Positions 15,384 to 23,570 of a stretch of DNA of 41,301 nt are shown piece after piece; positions within the stretch are counted from its first letter, which is position 1, and the number at the start of each line of letters is the position of its first letter. The stretch comes from Chloroflexota bacterium. GTDB lineage: Bacteria; Chloroflexota; Anaerolineae; UBA4142; SHND01. The notes under the pieces were generated by a model. The model was not told where the DNA came from. It worked only from the letters and a program-made list of their open reading frames with translations, and did not search any database. The stretch covers positions 1 through 41,301 of the forward strand of contig JACQWQ010000171.1 in assembly GCA_016209205.1 (NCBI GenBank), in the 5' to 3' direction. The position numbers and the translations under genes are program-made.

Positions 15384-16469
15384 TTATTTCTCGCGCATTC
15401 GCTCCGAAACTTGGACGAGCAATTTCAAGGCGCGCTCGGCGCCGCGTTCGGACAGCGTGCCCATGCCGCACGCAGGTGTGATTAACGACGCTTGACGCAG
15501 CGCAGCGAGCGGCACACCTTTTGACGCGACGTGTTGGAGCGCGCCGTTCAAGCGTTCCACCAAACTCTCGGCGGTCTCTGCCATTACGTGCGCGTCGTCT
15601 TGAACGGGCACGATGCCCCAGGCGATAACCCCGCCGCGTTCGAGAAACGCGCGCAGCGCGTCGGGATACAACGCGAGCGTTTCTGCATAGTTGTACGCGT
15701 CGAAATTGAGAATATCTAACGATGTGCTCAGGAGCAGCGACCAATCGGTGTTGCCGCAGCAGTGAAGCCCCTTTATTCCGTGCAGGCGCGCAAACACTTG
15801 ATCGAGCGAAGAAATCACCTGCTCGCGTTCGACGGCGACGTACGCCGAACCGAACGACGCCAAGTATGGCTCGTCCAAAAACAGAATGGTTTCGGGCGCG
15901 AGTTTTCGCAGCTCGCGTTCTTGCCACGCCGCTTGCAAGCTCAACTGAATCGCGACGGCGTCCGCCAATACATCGTCGTACAAAATCGAGCGGCGGTCCT
16001 GGTCTGTGACCGTCAAACCCCAACTGATGGGCCCGATGATTTGTCCTTTCACCGCGCGCGCATTTTCCCAATGCATGGATAGAAACTGCGCCAAGCCCGC
16101 GGCGTACTCGGCGTGGATTGCGCCCGCGTCAATATCGTCGTCCAAATGGCGCGCATACAAATCCGCCAACTCTGGATCCAAATCACGCGTACGATCCACA
16201 TACACGCGGGCATCCTCGATCACGATGCCCGGAAAGCCCCGGCTGTATTGGGCGTACATGCTTTCGCGCGCGTCGCGGCGCGGCAGTTGGGGCCAGCACG
16301 GAATCTCCGGCAAATACGCTTTGACGAGCGCGCACGCGGCAACCGGGTCGGTGTGCGGCAAGCTGCCGACGGCGGTGGGGAGAAAATTTGGATGAAAGGA
16401 AAAAGTGTGCCGCGTGCGCGCGCCATCCTGTTCCAACGTTTGCGCCCATTCGGACGGCAAAGACGTCAT
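15384..16469 (-). CDS. Core (folate-independent) methionine synthase-like protein, MesB-type candidate
   Basis: This 361-residue MetE-fold barrel lacks the N-terminal folate-binding half. Zn-ligand motifs are visible: HCCGNTDW (His and Cys of HxC), ILFLDEPYL, and the late Cys in TPACGMGTLSERGAERAL. It begins LPTAVGSLPHTDP, typical of the family. The known MesB family of core methionine synthases occurs in organisms with the Wood-Ljungdahl pathway and is predicted to take methyl groups from the corrinoid iron-sulfur protein. AcsC, AcsD and AcsE are encoded nearby, which supports that role. The ATG at 16469 overlaps the previous stop (ATGA). A MetE-like methyltransferase with another acceptor is the alternative. 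Confidence 0.65.
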   Translation of the reverse strand: MTSLPSEWAQTLEQDGARTRHTFSFHPNFLPTAVGSLPHTDPVAACALVKAYLPEIPCWPQLPRRDARESMYAQYSRGFPGIVIEDARVYVDRTRDLDPELADLYARHLDDDIDAGAIHAEYAAGLAQFLSMHWENARAVKGQIIGPISWGLTVTDQDRRSILYDDVLADAVAIQLSLQAAWQERELRKLAPETILFLDEPYLASFGSAYVAVEREQVISSLDQVFARLHGIKGLHCCGNTDWSLLLSTSLDILNFDAYNYAETLALYPDALRAFLERGGVIAWGIVPVQDDAHVMAETAESLVERLNGALQHVASKGVPLAALRQASLITPACGMGTLSERGAERALKLLVQVSERMREK

Positions 16470-17377
16470 ACCGTGATCCGTCCCAACAGGTATTCGTACA
16501 CATTCAACGCGGCTTTGGCGCCGTCGCCGATGGCGACCAGCACTTGCTCTGCCACCGTGTTGGTCACATCGCCCGCCGCAAAGAGGCCCGGGCAATTCGT
16601 CGCCATCCGCGCATTGACCACGATGCGATTTTCGGCGTCGAACTCGACCAGCCCGGCGACCATCTGCGAGTTTGGCGTCGTGCCCATTTCGACAAACAAG
16701 CCCTCAATCTCGAACCCGCGCGACGTGCCATTGTGCCGCAGCGCAATCCCCGTGATGAAACGGTCGCGCTCGACGATTTCGCTGATCTGAAAACCGCTCA
16801 GGACCTTGACCTTCGGGTTCTCTGCCAGTTTTTTGGCGAGCGGGGCTTCGACATCTTTCGGATCGGGGAGAATCAACACTAGCCCTTTGGCGACCAGCGC
16901 GAGCTCCGCCGCCGCATACAACGCGCGTGTGCCCTGCCCGATCAACGCCACTTGGCGGTCAATAAACAACGGCGCGTGACTGACGGCCGAGTACGAGATG
17001 CCGCGTCCGAGCAATTCGCGTTCCCCCGGCACCGCCAAGCGTTTTGCGGTCGTACCGGTGGCGACAATGAGCGCGCGCGCCTCGAACTGCTTTTGCTTCT
17101 CTGTTCGTACAGAAAACGTTCGGTCGTTGCGCACGACTTGTACGGCGCGATCGAGTTCGTGCACAAATTCCAGATATTCGAGTTGGCTCTTGAAGCGATT
17201 GACGAGCTCGACGCCGCTGAGCAACTCGTGTCCTTCGAGCCACGGGGCGTGAAAGCGCAAGCTGGTTTTGCCGCCGAGGTCTTGGGTGATGACCAACGTC
17301 TCGAGGCGTTTGTGCAGCGCATACGCCGCTGCGGTCAGACCTGCCGGTCCGCCGCCGAGAATAATTAGGTCGTACAT
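16466..17377 (-). CDS. Thioredoxin-reductase-like FAD/NAD(P)H oxidoreductase lacking the CxxC
   Basis: This 303-residue two-domain flavoprotein has an FAD motif LGGGPAGLTAAAYAL at the N terminus. ALIVATGTTAKRLAVPGE marks the domain link, QVALIGQGTRALYAAAEL the second nucleotide-binding site, and LFAAGDVTN the C-terminal FAD motif. Where thioredoxin reductase has its redox-active CATC, this protein has SAVS, so it cannot reduce thioredoxin in the usual way. It resembles ferredoxin/flavodoxin-NAD(P) reductases of the same fold. It is coupled by ATGA to the MesB-like gene and may supply electrons for corrinoid or ferredoxin chemistry. The partner is unknown. Confidence 0.8.
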   Translation of the reverse strand: MYDLIILGGGPAGLTAAAYALHKRLETLVITQDLGGKTSLRFHAPWLEGHELLSGVELVNRFKSQLEYLEFVHELDRAVQVVRNDRTFSVRTEKQKQFEARALIVATGTTAKRLAVPGERELLGRGISYSAVSHAPLFIDRQVALIGQGTRALYAAAELALVAKGLVLILPDPKDVEAPLAKKLAENPKVKVLSGFQISEIVERDRFITGIALRHNGTSRGFEIEGLFVEMGTTPNSQMVAGLVEFDAENRIVVNARMATNCPGLFAAGDVTNTVAEQVLVAIGDGAKAALNVYEYLLGRITV

Positions 17378-17384
17378 GTTACGT

Positions 17385-17466
17385 CCCCAGTAATCAGTAA
17401 TCAGTTATCAGTTATCAGTCATCAGTCACTGATTACTGGTCACTGCTCACTGGTCACTGATCACTA
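17385..17466. repeat. ATCAGT word array
   Basis: The words AATCAGT, TATCAGT and CATCAGT (17389-17430) are followed by the complementary CACTGATTACTGG and CACTGCTCACTGG words (17426-17469). The right end contains the malic enzyme stop codon (TAG, 17464-17466). The same word family recurs before cooS at 36645-36815. Confidence 0.85.
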
Positions 17467-18822
17467 ATCAGCCGCCGCGATGAATCCCTCTTCCATCATC
17501 ACGTGCGTCAAATCACGCGCGCGTTTGATCATGGCAGACGCGTGCTCGAATTCTTGCTCGTAACTCTTGTTTGTGCGCGCCACGCCTTGCTCTTGTGCTT
17601 TCATGGCGACGGCGGCAGCTTCGCGCGGAAAGACTTCCCACTCGTCCATATTGGGCAAAATGTAATCCGGCGTCAAACCTTTTTTGGCAGCCATGTCCGC
17701 CAACGCGTGCGCGGCGGCGATGCACATCTCGTCCGTGATCGTACGCGCCTGTACGTCGAGCGTGCCGCGGAAAATTCCGGGAAAGCCAAGTGAGTTGTTG
17801 ACTTGATTCGGAAAATCGGAACGTCCCGTTGCGACGACTGCCGCGCCCGCTTCCTTGGCGTCCCAGGGCCAGATTTCGGGAATCGGATTCGCACAGGCAA
17901 AGACGATGGCATCGCGCGCCATGCCCTGCAGCCATTCTTTGTGAATGACATCCGGTCCGGGCGTCGAAAGCGCGATACAGACATCCGCCTCACGCAGCGC
18001 CTCTTCGATGCCGCCCACGCGTTGTTCCTCGTTCGTAGTTTGGCACAGTTTCCATTTGTCCACAAACTCGGTCTTGCGCATTTGCAGGTCGAGGCGGCCC
18101 TTGTGCAGAATGCCTTTGGAATCCACCATCCTGCACAGCGCGGGATTTGCGCCCGATGCGAAAATGAGCCGCGAGCACGCGACATTGGACGCGCCGCTGC
18201 CGATAAAGGTGATGCGCGCCTCTTGAATTTTTCTGCCCGTGAGCCGCAGCGCGTTGAGCAACCCGGCGAGCGTCACCATCGCCGTGCCTTGCTGATCGTC
18301 ATGCCAGATCGGAATCTCACATTCCGCGCGCAGCGTGTCGAGAATGCGAAAACATTTCGGCTGCGACAGGTCTTCGAGGTTCACCCCCCCCCACGCGGGT
18401 TGGAGCAGCTTGACCGTCTGGATGATCACATCCGGGTCTTTGGAATCAATCATAATCGGCAGCGCGTCCACCGCGCCGAGATATTTGTACAGCAGCGCCT
18501 TGCCTTCCATCACCGGCAGCCCCGCTTTGGGCCCAATGTCGCCCAGCCCCAACACGCGCGTGCCGTCGCTCACCACCGCGACGGTGTTCCACTTGTTCGT
18601 GTATTGATAGACCAGTTCGGGGTCCTTGACAATCGCTTTGCACGGTTCCGCAACGCCGGGCGTGTACCAAATCGCAAAGTCGTTGAAATCACGCACGCGA
18701 CACTTGAGCGCCGTTTCAATCTTGCCGCGATAAAACGGGTGCAGCCGCATCGCGTCCTGCGCGGGGCGTTTCGCTTTCTCCAACAATTCTTGTTTGGTCA
18801 GCGGTTTTTCTTGGGTAAGCAT
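17464..18822 (-). CDS. NAD(P)-dependent malic enzyme
   Basis: This 452-residue enzyme converts malate to pyruvate and CO2, or the reverse. The malic domain has WYTPGVAEPCKAI, SDGTRVLGLGDIGPKAGLPVMEGK and a metal-binding IWHDDQQGTA. The NAD domain has ITFIGSGASNVACSRL, and CANPIPEIWPWDAK near the active site. A C-terminal PNMDEWEVFPREAAAVAMKA is present. The ATG at 18822 has GGGAGG 5-6 bases upstream and is preferred over GTG 18828. It lies between acsE and the flavoprotein and may connect the acetyl-CoA pathway to C4 acids, with the nearby fumarase beta remnant. Confidence 0.93.
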   Translation of the reverse strand: MLTQEKPLTKQELLEKAKRPAQDAMRLHPFYRGKIETALKCRVRDFNDFAIWYTPGVAEPCKAIVKDPELVYQYTNKWNTVAVVSDGTRVLGLGDIGPKAGLPVMEGKALLYKYLGAVDALPIMIDSKDPDVIIQTVKLLQPAWGGVNLEDLSQPKCFRILDTLRAECEIPIWHDDQQGTAMVTLAGLLNALRLTGRKIQEARITFIGSGASNVACSRLIFASGANPALCRMVDSKGILHKGRLDLQMRKTEFVDKWKLCQTTNEEQRVGGIEEALREADVCIALSTPGPDVIHKEWLQGMARDAIVFACANPIPEIWPWDAKEAGAAVVATGRSDFPNQVNNSLGFPGIFRGTLDVQARTITDEMCIAAAHALADMAAKKGLTPDYILPNMDEWEVFPREAAAVAMKAQEQGVARTNKSYEQEFEHASAMIKRARDLTHVMMEEGFIAAAD

Positions 18823-18841
18823 AGTCACCTCCCTTTTCTTT

Positions 18842-19762
18842 CTATACCGCTAAATAACCGTCTGCATAAATCACTTTGTTCATCAACACTTGCATGGTCT
18901 TGAAAATCGCGACCTGTTCGGGGTCTTTCCAATCCACATCGTCGGGAGTCAATTCCTCGCTCTCGCGCGTGCGGTCGTGCAGCGTCAGCAACAGCTTGTG
19001 CAGGGCCGATTCGTCGCGGCGCGTTTCGACTACACGGATGAATTCTCTCAACTGCATGTCGAGCGGGTCGGCAATCATCGCGTCGAGGCCCACGGCCATC
19101 AGCATGACCGCATAGACGCGATTGAGCAGCGGGCGATTCTCTTTCGGGACTTGGTTCGATACATTCGACAAACCTACCGAGACGATCGGCGCGGGATCAA
19201 TCGCCGCTTTCAAAATGCGTACGGCTTCGACGCACTGCGGCACGTATTCTTGGCAGCCCGACACCGTGAGCACGAGCGGGTCAATCAACACGTTTTGGAT
19301 TGGTACACCCACTTCCTCGCAGCGCGGCAGCAATTTTTCGACCGCGATCGAAACGCGCGCTTCGGCGCTGACCGGAATGCCTTCGTCGCCCATCGTGAGC
19401 GCGACCAATTTTGCGCCATATTCGGCGGCGACGGGCGGCACCTTTTCCAAACGCTCGGGCTGCGCCGAAGTGGAATTGATGATCGCCTGTTGTTTCGCAA
19501 GTTTCAACCCGGTAATAATCGCTTCGAGGTTGGTCGTGTCAAAGGACAGTGAGACATCCACGACCTCTTGCACGCCATTGACGAGCCACGTCACGACTTC
19601 GGGTCCCGTTTTTTTCTGCGGACCAATGTTCAAGTCCAACGCGTGCGCGCCGGCTTCGATTTGTTTCTTTGCCAGTTCCTGCACGTACGCCGTATCGCGA
19701 TTTGCCACCGCTTCTTTGAAACGCGGCGAGAGAATGTGCAGATTTTCACCGATGAGGTACAT
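18842..19762 (-). CDS. acsE: Methyltetrahydrofolate:corrinoid/iron-sulfur protein methyltransferase (AcsE)
   Basis: This 306-residue TIM-barrel pterin methyltransferase moves the methyl group from methyl-THF to the cobalt of AcsCD. Family motifs are GENLHILSPRFKEAV, HALDLNIGP, SLSFDTTNLEAI, IINSTSAQPER and VGLSNVSNQVPKENRPLLNR. It is longer than the Moorella enzyme (about 262 residues) by a C-terminal tail. AAGGAGTCATTTGAA precedes the ATG. It is transcribed in the same direction as acsV and acsC upstream, with a word array and a radical SAM gene between. Confidence 0.93.
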   Translation of the reverse strand: MYLIGENLHILSPRFKEAVANRDTAYVQELAKKQIEAGAHALDLNIGPQKKTGPEVVTWLVNGVQEVVDVSLSFDTTNLEAIITGLKLAKQQAIINSTSAQPERLEKVPPVAAEYGAKLVALTMGDEGIPVSAEARVSIAVEKLLPRCEEVGVPIQNVLIDPLVLTVSGCQEYVPQCVEAVRILKAAIDPAPIVSVGLSNVSNQVPKENRPLLNRVYAVMLMAVGLDAMIADPLDMQLREFIRVVETRRDESALHKLLLTLHDRTRESEELTPDDVDWKDPEQVAIFKTMQVLMNKVIYADGYLAV

Positions 19763-19774
19763 TTCAAATGACTC

Positions 19775-19870
19775 CTTGAGAATACAAGGAAATGAGGGAA
19801 CTTGCTACCTGTTTCCCCTATTTACCTGTTTCCCTATTTCCCTATTTCCCTTCTTTGCCTTCTTGGCCTT
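19775..19870. repeat. TTTCCCTATTTACC word array
   Basis: The words GAGGGAAC, CTGTTTCCC, CTATTTCCC and CTTCTTGGCC run through the spacer between the radical SAM gene and acsE, up to the radical SAM stop (19878). GGAAATGAGGGAAC at 19790-19801 complements the right-hand TTCCC words. Confidence 0.7.
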
Positions 19871-19877
19871 CTTCCCT

Positions 19878-20771
19878 TCAATTCACTCCATACATTTGAT
19901 CCGGCGCGAGGATTTCGGGAAATCGTTCGCGCAGGGCAAGGCGCGCGGCATAACACAAGTGACACGCGTCCGCGTATTCCTCCTGATGCGCCAGTCCGTT
20001 ACTGCGCACCAATTCTGCCGGACCACCTTCGAGCAGCGCGGCGGTGATAGGATTCGCGTACGGATCGTACGTTCGGCAAATCTCGCGCAGCGGTTTGTGA
20101 AACAGATTCCCGATGACAATGCCGTCGCACACGTGCAGATTACCGTACGCGTCAACGTGCACGCGTCCCGGGTCGCGCAAATCTTCGTGGCAGCAGCGCT
20201 CAAAATGATGCCAGGGTTCTTGGCGCGCGCGGGCTGCCAATTTTTCGGCGGCGCGCCCGCGAAACATTACCCCCGACTCGCGCTCGGGCAATTGCGCGAA
20301 CGCAGGAGGCGCATTGCGCGCCTCTGGCTGTGCGATGCTTATATAGCCCACAGGAATGTCTAATTGCTCTGCGGCAGCGTGCGCATTTTCTACCAGTTGT
20401 CCGAGCCGCTCGCTCCAGTGATACAAGTCACTGCTGAGCGAAAGGTCCGCCAGTTTGCCCGCGAACGGGCGCAGCCATTCTACCGCATCGGGTACGCTCG
20501 TCGCCCAATACGCGTTCGAGACAATGCCGACCTGAAAACCCAACTCGAACGCTCGCTGCACGCCGCGCGCGAGGACGACGTACAAGAGAAATGGCTCGCC
20601 GCCTTCAAAATAGATGGACTTGCACCCGGCGCTTTTGGCTTGCTCCAAAATGTCCTGAACTATTTCGATGGTCATCGCGCCGTGTTGCGACGGGCTGCCC
20701 CACACAAAACAGTGGTCACATTCCAGTGTGCACTGGTACGTCAAGAGTAAATGCAGACCTGTGAGTTTCAT
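19878..20771 (-). CDS. Radical SAM protein with Cys-rich C-terminal region
   Basis: This 297-residue protein has the radical SAM cluster motif CTLECDHC (CxxxCxxC) at about residues 14-21 and IYFEGGEPFLL as the GGEP motif. The C-terminal part has CCHED, HVCDG and ACHLCY, suggesting an auxiliary iron-sulfur cluster as in SPASM-type proteins, with the spacing DAYGNLHVCDGIVIGNL. The ATG at 20771 is chosen because the conserved fold starts there; the upstream open frame is spacer repeat. The substrate is unknown. Its place among acs genes suggests cofactor or protein modification, which is only inference. Confidence 0.8.
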   Translation of the reverse strand: MKLTGLHLLLTYQCTLECDHCFVWGSPSQHGAMTIEIVQDILEQAKSAGCKSIYFEGGEPFLLYVVLARGVQRAFELGFQVGIVSNAYWATSVPDAVEWLRPFAGKLADLSLSSDLYHWSERLGQLVENAHAAAEQLDIPVGYISIAQPEARNAPPAFAQLPERESGVMFRGRAAEKLAARARQEPWHHFERCCHEDLRDPGRVHVDAYGNLHVCDGIVIGNLFHKPLREICRTYDPYANPITAALLEGGPAELVRSNGLAHQEEYADACHLCYAARLALRERFPEILAPDQMYGVN

Positions 20772-20880
20772 CGTTTTGATGTAGACAGATAAACAGGTAT
20801 CGAGTAAACAGGGAATCAGGTAGTCAGCAGAGTACAAGGGCGCATCTAGCTGTCTGCCTGTCTACTTGTTTACCTGTCGT
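20772..20880. repeat. GTAGACAGATAAACAGG word array
   Basis: The words GTAGACAGATAAACAGGT and TAAACAGGGAATCAGG (20779-20826) are answered by CTGTCTGCCTGTCTACTTG and TTTACCTGTC (20850-20878). The same word family flanks acsB (29582-29680) and the acsV stop (about 21196-21215). Confidence 0.8.
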
Positions 20881-20886
20881 CTCTCG

Positions 20887-21174
20887 TTATATCGCGCCCC
20901 CCGCTGTCTCGAGCACGCGCAGCGCGCGCAGTGTCACCTGATCACTTCCGAGACGCGGATCGCGCGCATAACCTGCTTCGCCCACTGCCAGCGCGGCTTC
21001 GAGCACATCGGACGTGTAGGAAAGTGGGAAACCAAATTTGAACCATTCGCCGCTCACACGCGCGGTGTACGGATAATCTGCCTGCGCGAGATCACGGCTG
21101 AACAAAAATTCCGCCGCCATCGTCGTCGCCTTGTTCACGCGCGGCGTGCGCCATTGCTCCGGCAGATTCGCCAA
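20887..21174 (-). pseudogene. C-terminal remnant of a prenyltransferase/terpene-cyclase-like repeat protein
   Basis: The readable 95-residue piece contains TMAAEFLFSRDLAQADYP, WFKFGFPLSYTSDVLEAAL and ends VTLRALRVLETAGGAI. This resembles the C-terminal end of alpha-barrel (squalene-cyclase-like) hypothetical proteins. The frame stays open upstream to the acsV stop with no ATG; only a TTG (21174) is available and no ribosome-binding site is seen. It is most likely a fragment of a larger lost gene. Family assignment is by recall and uncertain. Confidence 0.45.
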
Positions 21175-21200
21175 CGCGCGGAGTGAATTGCTTTCCCTGT

Positions 21201-23219
21201 CTACCTCTCTACTTGCTCCGGTGCTACCAACATCCGCTCCACACTCGGAAACTGCGTCAGATCCGTATGCGGCAAAAACATCGCCGCAAGGAATTGATCG
21301 GTGAACGCGTTATCGGCGGCGAGTTCGAGATACGTCAATTTGCGCGCAATGTCTTGCACCTGCACGCGCGCCGATTCTTTGAGCAATGCCATGTATGCGC
21401 CGCGCGCCGCCGTATTGCCGAGAAAATGAAAGCGTTCCCACGGCACATCCGGCAGCAAACCGATCTCGACGGCTTTTTCGACGTTGATGTATTGCCCGAA
21501 CGAGCCGCCAATCAAAATTTGTTCCACGTCCGCAAGATTCACGCCGACGCTGTGCGCGAGCATTTGATAGCCCGCATAAATCGCCGCTTTCGCCCGCAGC
21601 AAATTGTCAATATCCACCTGCGTGATCACAATATCGCGGTCTTCCGCGCTTTCATTCGCCCACACGACGACGTACTCGGGACCATGTTCGCCCATTCGAG
21701 TGCGTGACGGGTGCCCCTTCGCTTTACTCAGGGCTGGCTCAGTGACGGGTGACGGGGAATTTCCCTCTGCGCCCTCTTTGCCCTCTGCGCCCTCTGCGCC
21801 CTCTCTGCCCTCTACAACAATATGCCCTGCCTTGTCCGTCACGCCCGTAATGAACATTTCCGCGAGCAAGCTAATCAGACCCGACCCGCACAACCCGCGC
21901 GGTTTGGCGTTGCCGATGACGCGCAGCGTCGGTTCGTGCGTTTTGCTATTGAGCCATACTTCTTCAATCGCGCCCGTCGTCGCGCGCATGCCAAATTCGA
22001 CGCCCGCGCCTTCGAACGCCGGACCCGCGCTGCACGCGCACGAAATCAACCAATCGCGATTGCCCAGCACCATTTCGCCGTTCGTGCCAATGTCGAGGAA
22101 CAACGTGAGTTTGTCCGTGTCGAACGTTCCCGACGACAAGACGCCTGCCGTAATGTCGGCGCCGACAAAACTGGAAATGCCGGGCAAACATTGCACGACC
22201 GCATGCGCGTTTACCTTTAACCCAAGTTCGTTCGCCAACACGCGCGGCGGGAAATTCGCGGTCGTGGTGTACGGCGCGAGGCGGATATAGTCGGGCGGTA
22301 ATTTCAACAAAATGTGCATCATCGTCGAATTGCCGACGACGGTCATTTTGTAAATCGCGTCCGTACTGATGTGCCGCCGTCGCGCGCACGTTTCGACGAG
22401 CCGATTGATCGTGCCGACCACGAGTTGATTCAGTTCGTCCAAACCGCCGTGTCCGTTTTTCGAGGCAAACACGATGCGCGAAATCACATCTTCGCCGCGC
22501 TTGATTTGCGCGTTGTAATCCGCGGCGGTTTCAACAACATCTCCCGTCAGCAGGTCTACCAGATACACCGTGACGGTGGTTGTGCCAATATCCACTGCCG
22601 CGCCGTACAATTCGTGTATCGTATCACCCGCAACGAGATCAAGCAATTGCGCATGTTCATTCGCGTGTTCCACTACCGCCGTCACGCGCCAATCCGCCGC
22701 GCGCAACACACGCGCCAGCGTTCGCATCACCGCCAGCGACGTGGTCACATTTTCCACACCACATGCGCGCAATGTTCGCTGCACACGTGCCCAATCGTCG
22801 GTATTGTCGTCGAGCGAAGGCGGTTCGATTTCGAGCAGGTATTTGCGCACACTCTGATCGGTGTGCGCGTCGTACGCAAACGGCAGCGCGATTTTCGCCG
22901 CAGTCTTTTCGGTGGTGAGGTGACGCGTGATTTCTTCTTGCGGTGGAATCGTGACGACGCAATCGCCTTCGATCACTGTCTGACACGCGAGCGCGTACCC
23001 TTGTTCCAAATCACGCGCGGACAAACGCAGTGTGGAACGTTTACGCACATCGCCGCGTTCGACAATGACCGCGCAGCGCCCGCAGCGTCCCTGTCCGCCG
23101 CACGGCACATTAATGTCAATTCCCGCCTCATGCGCGGCGTCAAGAATCAACGCGTCGTGTCGAACGTGAACGGTCTTGTCGAATGGTTTGAAAGAAACGG
23201 TCTGCGTGACGATAGGAAT
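21201..23219 (-). CDS. acsV: Corrinoid protein reductive activator, ASKHA/[2Fe-2S] ferredoxin (AcsV/RACo)
   Basis: This protein of about 672 residues is an ATP-dependent activator that re-reduces inactive Co(II) on AcsCD. The N-terminal ferredoxin has CGGQGRCGRCAVIV with a later ACQT Cys. An ASKHA-type actin-like ATPase follows, with AVDIGTTTVTVYLVDL, FLDIGTNGEMVLGN and ILIGGSFGQYINVEKA. Homology to the first ferredoxin strand (TVSFKPFDKTVHVRHDA) begins before the first usual start (TTG 23150). An in-frame TGA precedes ATT at 23219, so translation would need ATT there or the start is lost. About 40 residues from repeats are inserted near the C-terminal third. Confidence 0.88.
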   Translation of the reverse strand: MPIVTQTVSFKPFDKTVHVRHDALILDAAHEAGIDINVPCGGQGRCGRCAVIVERGDVRKRSTLRLSARDLEQGYALACQTVIEGDCVVTIPPQEEITRHLTTEKTAAKIALPFAYDAHTDQSVRKYLLEIEPPSLDDNTDDWARVQRTLRACGVENVTTSLAVMRTLARVLRAADWRVTAVVEHANEHAQLLDLVAGDTIHELYGAAVDIGTTTVTVYLVDLLTGDVVETAADYNAQIKRGEDVISRIVFASKNGHGGLDELNQLVVGTINRLVETCARRRHISTDAIYKMTVVGNSTMMHILLKLPPDYIRLAPYTTTANFPPRVLANELGLKVNAHAVVQCLPGISSFVGADITAGVLSSGTFDTDKLTLFLDIGTNGEMVLGNRDWLISCACSAGPAFEGAGVEFGMRATTGAIEEVWLNSKTHEPTLRVIGNAKPRGLCGSGLISLLAEMFITGVTDKAGHIVVEGREGAEGAEGKEGAEGNSPSPVTEPALSKAKGHPSRTRMGEHGPEYVVVWANESAEDRDIVITQVDIDNLLRAKAAIYAGYQMLAHSVGVNLADVEQILIGGSFGQYINVEKAVEIGLLPDVPWERFHFLGNTAARGAYMALLKESARVQVQDIARKLTYLELAADNAFTDQFLAAMFLPHTDLTQFPSVERMLVAPEQVER
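21705..21826. repeat. In-frame repeat insertion inside acsV
   Basis: GCCCTCT(G/T)C words (about 21772-21812) and a CCCTTCGCTTTACTCAGGG palindrome-like unit (about 21716-21733) are read as coding sequence: a Gly/Glu-rich run plus PALSKAKG. They fall between conserved blocks where other RACo proteins have a short loop, so the protein frame is kept. Confidence 0.75.
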
Positions 23220-23220
23220 A

Positions 23221-23568
23221 CCTCAAATGCGAAATGGGAAATGTGAAATGTGAAACGTGTTGCGTCAAACGTGAAACGCCAAGCCGTGCGACGTGCGAGC
23301 GAATGCGAGCATGAACGCACGGCGTATGTTCGGCGGCGTTGCGAGCGAATGCGAGCAATGTTCGCCCGAACATACAGAGGTTGGCGACGCGCGTTCAGCA
23401 TGTCCGCCAACCGAGTGATCCACGAAGGACACAAAGCACACGAAGAATCTTGGTGCCCTTCGTGTCCATCGTGGATCACACGTTTCCCGCAATACTCAGG
23501 CTTAAATCCAAATCCAAATCGAAAAATCCTGTCAATCCTGTTAATCCTGTCAAAAGAAACTTGCCGCT
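23221..23568. repeat. Composite word-array spacer between the MNT gene and acsV
   Basis: No gene is seen. From left to right there are GAAATGTGAAA/ACGTGAAAC words (23227-23280), GCGAGCGAATGCGAGC direct repeats, and GTATGTTCGG with its complement CCGAACATAC (about 23325-23373). GTGATCCACGAAGGACAC follows with its complement (about 23416-23479), then AATCCTGTTAATCC words (about 23523-23552). Each block is an inverted pair. Confidence 0.8.
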
Positions 23569-23570
23569 GC

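Noticed and set aside
18384-18392. C9 tract in the malic enzyme gene as a phase-variable site
   Set aside because: It encodes conserved Gly codons (WGGVNLED) in an intact enzyme, and the tract is shorter than typical contingency tracts.
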